Positions 39,601-51,600 of a DNA stretch of 64,000 nt are shown here, in pieces. Source of the stretch: Apostichopus japonicus (Eukaryota; Echinodermata; Holothuroidea; Aspidochirotida; Stichopodidae); assembly GCF_037975245.1 (NCBI RefSeq), contig NC_092579.1:2221001-2285000 (forward strand), written 5' to 3'. The first letter of the stretch is position 1; the number at the start of each line of letters is the position of its first letter. A program made the position numbers and the translations under genes. The notes beneath the pieces were generated by a model that saw only the letters and a list, made by a program, of their open reading frames with translations, ran no database searches and was not told where the DNA came from.

Positions 39601-42600
39601 AACAGATGAGTAGAAGAAGGTATATTAAAGCATAACATAATTTATTGTTATCATCATCCCTCCCTCCCAAATAACATAAATCCATTTTTTTTTTCTTTGT
39701 TGTGAAACTAATGTATTATCATGACAAACCATGAAAATCACATTCTTTTTACAATCTTCTTTGGATCAATACTTCAATACAATTGCTTACACACTGCAAA
39801 CAAATCTGTCAGCACTGATCCACGAGGGTAAATATGTCTGTAATAAGCAACCGGATGTTCATGACACAATGTTGTTAAACCAGCTGCTTGGGTGAATTAT
39901 TCAGGAATACAGTTCAGTACACATAATTTAATGGTGAAATTGCAATTGATCAAGATAAGACACCGTCCTTAATTTTGTTCCCCTAATGGGTATGAAAGAA
40001 GCCATTAATTTAATATATTAGAGTAGAGAGAAATTGTTTAGGCTTGCAGATGCAAACACTAAACAAATTACTATAAAAACAAAACAGGAAATAGATGCCG
40101 TAACACACATACAATAACACATATCACACATGTAACACACATCACACACACATTCCATAACACACATCACACATATAACACACATAAAACATATCACATA
40201 CGTAACACGCATCACATACAATAACACACATCACACATGTAACACACATCACACACATAAAACATATCACATACGTAACACGCATCACATACAATAACAC
40301 ACATCACACATGTAACACACACACACATTCACGCACACACATGTTTGTATAACATTCAGACAGAGGACCCCATTGTATTTTTCATTGTTCAAATCCACAT
40401 ACCCTAACCTTAACAATACAATAATTCTTCCGAGGACGTGGTGATTCTTTAGAAATCACAACCGAGGACCTGGAATTCTTTTGTTCAAGTCCTCGGTCAG
40501 ATAGAAAAACAAACGCACATGTAACACACATCACACACGTAAAACATATCACACACGTTACACGCATCATATACAATAACACACATCACATGGAAATAAC
40601 ACACATCACACATGTAACACACATAGCACACATCACACACAATAACACACATGTAACACACATCACACACAATAACACACATCACACATGTAACACACAT
40701 CACACAATAACACACATCACACATGTAACACACATAGCACACATCACATACAATGACACACATCACACATGTAACACATATCAAACACACATACAATAAC
40801 AGACACCACATACAATAACAGACACCACATACAATAACACACATAACACATGTAACACACTTCACACACAAACAAGTTACTGTACACTAACTAGATACTT
40901 GTGCCTGCACACAAATATTGCAAGTGTCAAAAACAGGAGAAAGGTGATGGCATGATCATTTCCTAACAAGGCAACACCATCCCGCCATAGCACAGTTTTG
41001 TTTTTAAAACTCATTAGGATATGCTCGTCAATACTCAACCACAACAACGATATTATAAAAATTCTGCAAGAACTCAAATATTGACCTCTGCCTTGGATGG
41101 GAAAATAGGCTGAATCGATGATGTCGATCCATCAACCTGAATCAAACATGAATTGATTATTTACAGAGAAGAGGTGCATTTTTTAACAGCAAGTCTTACC
41201 TGCCAAACACAGGGCAATGTTCCAAATACTCTATGATAATTTGCCACATGCTGCATAGAAGAACAAATAAAAAAACATGTAACCAAAGGATTCATACAAA
41301 CATATAACTGCTGGTTCTAACATGAAGAGAAGAACATACTAACTGCAACTTCCATGGTCATGGATTTCATGAGAGTTATGCACCGGCTGGTTTGCAAGAA
41401 ATGTAGGAATTGTTATCAACAAAATTTTTTTATTATGACATATTACATTATCAGATACATTTACTACATATGATGACGTAACCAGTGTGTAAGAATGACA
41501 AAAGTGTGTACTCCTTTATTCAGACCGAGAATTTTCACAATCTCATATTTTACAAGTTGCTACAAAGAGCAAGTGCTTAAGAAACATCTACTGGCTAAAA
41601 TCAAGTTGTCTGACATTTTCCTGATTTATAGTAAACATCAGTACAGGCTTATGAGAACAGCCCTATATCTGTTAGTGATAATATTCAAAGGGTGTGGGTG
41701 GGGGGGGGGCTTATGCTAGGTAATGAAATCACTCCAATTCACCAATTGTTAACTGGGCTATCACATATTTATGTTCTGAAAGTCTACCAGCAGAAACATG
41801 CAAGAGCATTTTTTTTTCTCCTTGCAAAGAGCAGTAAGATTCACTGGCATTTAGTAGTTTATAACTGACTGAATTTTCGAGAGCTTTGTATTTATTTAAA
41901 CTTAATTCTGAATATTCGTAGTACTGATTTCATAGAACATGTTTCCCCAAAAGAGTTTACTCAACCTCACAAGTTAGTTAATTATCAGTTGTGAATAAAT
42001 GCAGTGGTGTTAGAGGAATGAAACTTATAGCATATGGGAGGTCTTGGTTACCATCCCTGGCCGGCCTGATGCTTTTCGTCCAGGAGAAATCCAGGGTTTT
42101 TGCAATTGCAATGGTCTTTAAAAAATCCAGAATGAGCAAAAACTGTAAATTGAAGTTACATTCTGCTTTATATCTATGTGGCTTGCTAGCGCCTTTCAGG
42201 CAGATTATTCAAATCAGCTGTTCATATTTGTAGTATAACTTTTCTCAGAATGAACAATTCAACAGAAGCTACCAAGCTACAGACGTTACTTACTGTAGTG
42301 AAAAGAGCAAGGCCATTATAACTAGAATGGTATCCAAGCCATTGACCTCAGGATAATGTTAAAGATAGAGCTACATATAGTTAAAAAAAATTAGCTACAA
42401 AATAGTACAAATATAGCTACAAATAGCTACAAAAAGGGATCGCTACCAAGTAAGAGCTGGATAATTCAGCTGGTAGGGCACAGCATTTGCAACCCTCGAG
42501 TCACTGGCCAAAACTTTATTTGCTCTTTTTCAAATCTGTTTATCATTTCCTTGTTTCCTATTGTTCATTTACAATAAGATGAGTAAGTGTTTGACTTAAA

Positions 42601-45600
42601 AATATGCCAGTACTTTATCTGTTGTGTTATTTTTGTAAGGAAACTATTGTTCAGAATGCTCTCACCTTTCTCTTGCCATTAGTGTTGATGCATACTCCAG
42701 GAGCAGGAATTCCCTCATCGTTGCTCCAAAGCTGTACAAAATGTATGAAAAGAGATCAACAGAGGTGTTTCAGCTGCTCATTGAGGAAGTTCTGTATAGT
42801 GTCAACTTGCTTCTTATGACCACATCAATAATTTCAGGTGCTTTGTAAAGATGTATACATTGTTACAATGTAATGTCACAGAACATCACCTTAAAGGGAG
42901 TGAAGCCTCGCGCACAAGAGACGTCTGATGCCGGTAATCTGACCTAGTTTCGAATGAGGTGTAACAGAAGTGTTAGACACCACCATCGATCCCAGAAAAT
43001 ACACAAACAGCTTGCTACCATTGGTAATTAGACACTACTGTACAGTCAATACATACAGCTACGGAAAATACCCACAACACAGTGTACATAGCAGCGATGG
43101 ACATCTCAGGTCAGATAAAAGATAACAAGGTATCACGTTAAATTACTGTCTGCATTTTGTAGCGACAAGAAAAAAACTTCACTTGCAAGCAACGGAAAGT
43201 TAACTGTTTTCACTTTTCAGAGAGTGGCACACGGTTTGGGGCAAGTCTTTAATGACTAAAATCAGTATGGCAATAGCAAGTCTGGATATTTCTACTTCAG
43301 TTAGATAAAAGAAGGTAAACAAATTATTTTGTTTTTAAAAGGTGGATCATCATTACTTCACAGATGGCATATAGAACATCAAACTTAGGCTACATTATTT
43401 CATTGCTCCTATAGGGAGGATATATACAAAAGTTTTGAGAGTCATGAGTACAGTATCCATGGTGATAGACTTACTCAAGTTGATGCGTTTCAAGTTGTCC
43501 AGCATGATGCAATAGATCTGCCAAGTGAGCTACAAACCACCAGTTGCTGAGATTTGAACTGGAGAAGAAAGAAGAAAATTAAAGTCTTCTAGAATGCTCT
43601 CAAAGAGACATGAGATGTCAAAATGTCGGAAAATGACTTCAATCCAACTTGTCATTGTTCAGTTACCTTGTTTACAAGCTATTTTAGTGAAAATCAACTC
43701 ATTATTATAAATGAGATGAGCACCAGAATCAATAGGGTTCTTCTACTGAGTATGGCGCATCTATGTACCAAGTATGACTTCAATCCAACTTGCCATTGTT
43801 GAGTTATCGTGTTTACGAGCCAAGGGCGTCACATACTCACACACACACACATGTTTGTGTTTCATTCAGACCGAGGACCCCATTGTATTTTCCATTGTTC
43901 AAATCCACGTACCCTAACCTTAACAATACCCCATACAATAGAATTCTTCCGAGGACGTGGTGATTCTTTAGAAATCACAACCGAGGACCTGGAATTCTTT
44001 TGTTCAAGTCCTCGGTCAGATAGAAAAACAAACACACACACACACACGCATACACGCGCAATCACCATCGCATAGATTCCTTGAGCCTTCGGCAAGGAAT
44101 AAAAAAACTATCACTTGCTTTCTGTCAGTCAGTTGTGCATGAAACCAACAATGATGAAATGAGAAATAAATTTCAACTGAAATATGTAAAAAAAATACTA
44201 AACATGATAAATGCTTTGACTTTATGGAAATCATCTTTAACAAACCTGCTTATCTTGATAATTTGAGTAACATCATACTCCAAGGCAGCTAGAAGGATTT
44301 GATCCAACGGCAAAAGACGACTGCTTCCTCGAAACTTGTCCATGCAAGACTGGATTAGAAGTGAGTAGAATTTGACACAAAAAACACAATTAACATGAAA
44401 ACAAGAAGAAGCTCTATGATCTCATCAAAATGATGAATTTGGAACTAGCTTTATTTATTCATCACTTTTTAAGGAAAATCTTGTGTTAACATTGCTTCAT
44501 CTAAACTGTGTTACAGTGATTTATGACCATACCATAATGGCTCACCATTTGTGAATGAATGCTTTTTAAAGAAAAAACAAAATAAAACAAAAACAGTTAG
44601 CAAACTGCTTATCCACTAAAGAGCCTGTGTAAGAGAATGTGTAAAAGTAAGTGGGCCTGACATTCCTACTGTAGCAGGCTAGCAGGGACCAGCCTCTGAA
44701 GAAGATCCTACACCAGGCCTACTTTCTTTTACACATGCTTTAAAAGGAAGCAGAAAAGGTGAAAACTGTGATAAACATCTCAACAGTTTAAAAGTTATTG
44801 GGAACCAAGTGTTGCACAGATATAATATTCATTTATTCTCGGGCAGAAGAAAAAACGACAAAAATAAAGAAAAAAATAATACGAAAAAACAGGATTTGTC
44901 AACAGCACTTGTGACTTCCAACATCTTTTGGTCAGAATTCCTTTTGCTTAAGTGACAGTGTTATACATCAATTATTACACCAAAACAAATTCAGGGAGGC
45001 AGTTAGAGTGGGGGGCTATGGGGTGGGAGGTTGGAGGTGGGAGGTATGGGAGTGGGCAGCTGGTTGATAGGGGGTGGAGATGAACCTTCTCTAATCACTG
45101 TCTTAACACAGAGAATACACAAGACTACTATACCTTAAAACTAATGTCTTTTCATGTGTATTGAATGCTATATACAGTAGCAGGGAGCAAATTATCCAGT
45201 ATCTCATGGCATAAAGGCTATGCGACATTAGTGAAGAGCTATACAGGTACAAAATATGTAAGGCAGATTATGTACACAAAAACCATCGCATCTTATGACA
45301 GACAAAGTTCAAAGCATTCAAAAATCGCTACACAAACTTGTTACACGAGAACCATCGCATTTTATCAGAGAAAAGGTTTGAAACATTCAAGAAAGTTGCT
45401 ACACAAAATTTGAACACTAATATATTCCCTTTATTGTTTATAATGAATAGGATGATTCTTTTCAAACAAGACTAAGAATTTTCTATAAAGGTTGCTGTTT
45501 GTTTTTTCCCCTCTTTTCTTTACCTCTTGTTTGTATTGCTTTATCTCTTGCTAACAGTTCTGTAAACAGGAGCTGCCAGTAAAAGCATCTACTTTCTCCA

Positions 45601-48600
45601 GCTCTGCTCCACTTTGTTATCTCAATTATTTTCTATATTATTTTTAATATTATTCCTTCGTTTATCTATATATATATATTTTTAATATTAATATTTAAGC
45701 TGTGTCAAGTTTAATCTTCATATTCTTATTTTAAGGGTTTTGTCATTTTGTTGTCATTGTAAAGCGCTCTTGAACATGCTTAAGCATGAAAAGAGTGCTA
45801 TATAAATTTGGTAAAATAATAATAATAATAATAGTAATTTTAAACAAGAGGAAATAAACTGCATGGAACTGAAGACTGAGACAACCCTACTGACCGAAGA
45901 CTCACCTTTGCGTGGTACTGTAAATCAACCGCCTTTACCATAGGGTTAGTGTACAGAAGTTTTGTGACCATTATCTGGTACCAGTCCCCAGCTAGATCTT
46001 GAAGCTGGTCCAGAACATCCTGTTGTCCAGCTAGTATCTGAATCAACAAATAAAGTGAGTTCATTTTAGTCTTCAGGTTTGACATTTTGCAAGAGAGGGT
46101 TTGTTAGATTTCAATTATTGATAATTTATTGCTGGAAAAAAAAAATCAGTTAATCATCTTTAATAATCGTATTTATATGAAACATCAGCCAACAGGGAAA
46201 AATTTATCCCGTATAAAATCGTAAAATGGTAACCAGAATGGCATAAACTGCTACACAAGTCCAAAGGGACGTATAGCAGGTTTAATTTTTACACAGGAAC
46301 ACATAGTATTTTGAAAAAAGAGAAAAATTTCAGAGACTTCAATAATGCAACACAAATTTTGAACACAAAATTATTCCCTGGCCAACTACTGTATATATGC
46401 AATAAAATTTTATATTTGAAATTTTATCACTAAAAGTGATCAGTTTTTTTTTTTTTCTGTGAATTTACCTCTTTTCGTTTAGGTACACTAACTAGAGTGC
46501 AAATTGCAGTACTGGTTAATGGCTCACATTACTGGATGACATCTAGCCAATGATAACAGATGACAACTAGTCATACCAGAAAGGTTGCAAATAACAAAGT
46601 ATAGTTAAAAGTCTAGTGATACTGGGTGACAAAGTCTAACAAAATTGTGTTTATAACTAGCAATAGTGGATGATAACTATTAATATCATAAGATTGCCAC
46701 TAACAAACACACATTATCACAACTACTAACAACTGATTTACACATAGTAACAGTGAAAGATGGTCACCAACAACAATAAAGTATTACAACTATAAAACCT
46801 AAACAGAACTATAAATACCTAAATACAACTATCAGCACTGAAATACAACTATCAGCACTGGAAACAACTATCAGCACTGAAATACAAATATCGATGCTGG
46901 AATACAACTATCAACACTGGAATATTCATAGTAGTATGAATCAGAGATCATTTCATGCCAGTTCATTTTTTAGCTAAGATGCCCTACTACTTTAGATCTC
47001 ACTGCACCATGCCTGCAGCAATCTGATAGTATGAGTGCAGGTTAGGGAGTGCTATTATTGTGGGGAGATAGGTAAGTAGTAAAGAAAGCAACAAAATACA
47101 AGATAAATCTGAAAATTTACTTTTCGTTACAAAACTCTTAATCACATATCTTGATACAGAAGGTGATATATATCCATCTCTCACCAACTTTTTTCTTCAA
47201 AAGCCTCCTTTGATAACGTAAATAGGTTCTGTGACTTGCGCTCGACCAAAACCAAAACCAGTTTCTTCCTTACCTAATTTCCATAAGAACTCTTTCTCTG
47301 CGACCCCCCCCCCCCCCACCTCAAAGACATTGAATTTACTTTCATTACTATATAAGAACTGTTTAGAGTTCAACTCACTCTACAAATGGTTTCTAATGGT
47401 TGGTAAGATACAAAAACTCCATCCACCAGTAACTGCTGACATATTTCCTGCCAATTTCTCCATTTCAGATCAAATTCTGCCAGTGACTGCCGACTGAAGA
47501 CACTGAAAACTGGCATCCGTCTCATAAGCTCATCAATCCTTGCATAAGCCTTTGGAAGTTAAAAGGAAAAGGAAACATGTGAAATTCCTAAATGGTACTG
47601 TTTTTCTCTGGATGTATCATTAAGGCACATGAATTCGCTTTTACGCTAGTGGGAAGGTTTTCTGACCCACAATATCATGGACTTTGGAACGGAACACAAA
47701 GATATCTTTAAAACTATTTTAAAAAACGAAAGCTACGAATGGTAATTTTTCCGATCGGGTGAACGTTGAGTAAATTTCCCAGCCACTACCTATCTTAGTT
47801 CTGGAGTAAATAAAGAAGAAAATATTTATAACTGGATGAACACAAGAACACTACAAAAACAATGAAGAAAAGAAGAAGTATAACCCACCCCAACCTATTG
47901 AATCCTCCCTTCCCCCTCCCCTTCCCTCCCCCTGAGTATCATTCAGAAAACTGAAGAATGACATATGGTATGAACTCAAGAGGTTCAGTTTAGTTTAGTT
48001 TAGTAGAAAAAAGGATCAGGAGGGACACTCAAGTCCTTATCAAGAACCCTATGGGAAAGGAAAGACAAAAACACTCAGCCCCAATTAAAATGCTTAAAGT
48101 GCTTGTCCAAAGCATTCTTAAACCCATTGACACTACTTGCAAGTACAACTTCCTCAGGCAAACCGTTCCACTCATTCACAACCCTATTAGAAAAAAAGTT
48201 ATGTCGAATATTAATCCTACTAGGTTGATTGTGGCAGTGATGATGGGTTACAGCAGTTATATGTGTTAGAAGTGTTAAGTCTCCCATTCTTACCCCATGA
48301 ACGTCATGCTGTGTCTCTGGATTCATAGACAACAAATGCCTTGCCTCTGCCAGCCTTCCTTGTAGAACATAAATATAAACCTGAAGCGAGGTAGGAATTA
48401 AAAACAGAAAGTTACAAACAATGTTGCAATGTAAATGACGAAGGTAACCTGGTATTGATTCTGTTGTAACTTTAAGCTCATTATGAACAAGCCATGTAAG
48501 ATTGACACATAAACTGGATTCAAATTTATCAAAGTGGTTACAAAATGCTTAATCCAATACTGAAATGTTCTGTCCCAAAAATAATATGTTGTTTGTGTTT

Positions 48601-51600
48601 GTAAAAAATGAAAGATTTTTCTAAATTTGGTTATCCCTGTTTGCAATTTTGGTCGACTTTAGTACCAAAATATTTTCTCAATCAGAAAATTAGTATCTGC
48701 ATTCAAAGTGAAGCAGGGCAAATTCCTATTCCTATGCTCATTTAAACAGAGGAATAACAGACAACGCAACTCTGGACACAATCACTTTATGGTTGTGCTG
48801 AATGTAAGCCTGTCTAACTTGAGAGCTAAAAACAGCTGATTGGCAAGACTTCTCTACTTAAGGTTCAGACTAACATAACTCACCGCAGACCAGTAATCCT
48901 TGCTAATGTTTATTTCTCCTTCAGATATTATCCTGGCTGCCAGAGTATCCGCATCAGTAAAGTGAAGTTTAACCCAATCCAGTAGCTGCTGCAGAATGAC
49001 GCCACCTGAAAGCAAAATACATCTGGATCAGATCCTGCAACATCCTATACAAAATACAACTGGATCAGATCCTGCAACATCCTATACAAAATATATCTGG
49101 ATCATATCCTGCAACATCCTATACAAAATACATCTGGATCAGATCCTGCAACATCCTATACAAAATACCTCTGGATCAGATCCTACAAAATCCAACACAA
49201 ATACATCTGGATCAGATCCTGCAACATCCTATACAAAATATATCTGGATCATATCCTGCAACATCCTATACAAAATACATCTGGATCAGATCCTGCAACA
49301 TCCTATACAAAATACCTCTGGATCAGATCCTACAAAATCCAACACAAATACATCTGGATCAGATCCTGCAACATCCTATACAAAATACCTCTGGATCAGA
49401 TCCTACAAAATCCAACACAAATACATCTGGATCAGATCCTGCTACATCCTATACAAAATACCTCTGGATCAGATCCTACAAAATCCAACACAAATACATC
49501 TGGATCAGATCCTGCAACATCCTATACAAAATACCTCTGGATCAGATCCTACAAAATCCAACACAAATGCATCTGGATCAGATCCTGCAACATCCTATAC
49601 AAAATACCTCTGGATCAGATCCTACAAAATCCAACACAAATACATCTGGATCAGATCCTGCAACTTCCTATACAAAATACATCTGGATCAGATCCTGCAA
49701 CATCCTATACAAAATACATCTGGATCAGATCCTACAACATCCTATACAAAATACATCTTGATCAGATCCTGCAAAATCCTACAAAAATTTATTTCTAAGG
49801 ATGGAAATGCTTTTATAAAACTTTAACAATTGTTTCTGAGAAGAAAACATATTCTGAGGGGGACAGAGAGAAGTGAAAGTGTTTTCACATAGAGGGACAG
49901 GTTTGGTCTTTGGGGGTAGGGGGTGGCAATTATGATTAACTATTAGCAGCAGGTTCAGCACATGCATTCAAACAACTGATATACAGTTTAAGAAGCAGTA
50001 TTTAATATATAATGCACATTGCTCTAAAATAAGTATGTTACTAGCAAAGCAAAGAGAGAATGCAATAGGCATGGCTAAGAAAATCCCTCTGTTGAATGGG
50101 CTATACCCCTGATATTGAAAGTGGTGGCCACAACTCAAAAGATGTCAGAAACTTTTGGAAGGTTGTCAAAACTTATGAAGAAAAATATACTTGCTTATAC
50201 TAGTTGAAAATATCATGTGAAAATCTTGGATATCAATTATATTTCTTTATCTTTTACTACAGAAGTTGCAAAACATATGTCAACCATTTTACAACCAAGC
50301 AAACTTAATCATATAAACACCCCTTGGCCCAGCCACAACATATGGCACTGGAGGATCGCTACGGTGATGAGGTGAAAATTGGGGTCACATACCAAAAACG
50401 TGTGAATATTATTTATTTTAAAGAACACTTGTGTCTTTCTCACTTGAATTTTCATCATGAAACCTCAGAAAGTTTTTACTAAGTTTAGAATTTAACATTC
50501 AATTCAAACAACAATCAGTGTTTTGTTCTCTGCCCTTGCTGGTTGAGCCTAATAATTTGACCAGTTCTTTCATCAACATAAATAACTCATTTTGCAATTC
50601 GTAGCTTTTGTACTGGACAAATACATTTCACGCTTATTACTTTTACCTGGCAAATTTTCAATATAGAGTATTTCACAGAGATTCCAGATGAGTTCTAGCT
50701 GCTGATAGAGTTGGCACATATCCTTATAGGTTTCTTGGTCACCCTCATCCTCCGCCATATCTAGGGGTAAGTATTATTGTGTCAACATTTAAAATAACTT
50801 CAAGTTAAAGATTGAGGTTAAGTAACAAAATAAATATGTTAATGTGCAGACAGCAAAATATGATCTCCTTATCATGAATAATACATAAAAACAATTAATA
50901 TAGAGGGATATAAGGTTGACAACACAGTTGGGTCCAAACAAATGAAATTTATGGTCACATACGAAAAGTGACCAACTCTTCCACTCTAAACAAAAATTCT
51001 TTAGAATATGAAGTTTTGCTTAGGAAGGACGTATAACAAAATTTTAACTACGGTCAAAGTTGGCAAAAGTTATCAGAGGTTTATCATTAAAATTGATTTG
51101 CTGTATAATACTTCAACCCTGAGAAAATTGTATGTAACTAACTGTGAAAATAACATTGTAGAAGCAGCATGCACCTATATACTGTAGCTTTAACCACACA
51201 AGTAATACAATGAATGAATGAAACAAAAATTAGGCAACATCGGCAAAGGGTGTGAAGTCCCAGTAGGATAATGGTGAATAACTAAGACCATGTTACATTG
51301 GCTCCAACTTCAATAGACCGTACAAAGGCAAAAAAAAACATATAAAGTAACTTAATGGAAATTACCAGAGGCAGCCTTTCTAAGGTCCTCCAGACATTCC
51401 ATCATTGCGACTCTGTAGCGACGGCTAAATTTTACAAGTCTAATAAGAAAAAATCATCAATAGAGATGTCATTAGATCATTAACTTTACAAAATTAAAAT
51501 ATTTGCATGGGATGAAAAAAATATTGGAAATGTGTAAGAAATACCGATACAATTTTAACATATTTTGTTACTAAGAAAATTAAGAGAAGTGAAAATTGCT

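Noticed and set aside
40018-40871. Cys/Val/Met-rich minus-strand frames resembling a membrane protein
   Set aside because: Produced by the acacacatcacacatgt repeat; no unique sequence.
42460-42530. tRNA-like start (agctggtagggcaca) suggesting another SINE
   Set aside because: Only a box A-like stretch; no box B at the proper distance and no tail.
48996-49826. 276-codon plus-strand open frame
   Set aside because: It is a read-through of the 36/37-bp minisatellite.
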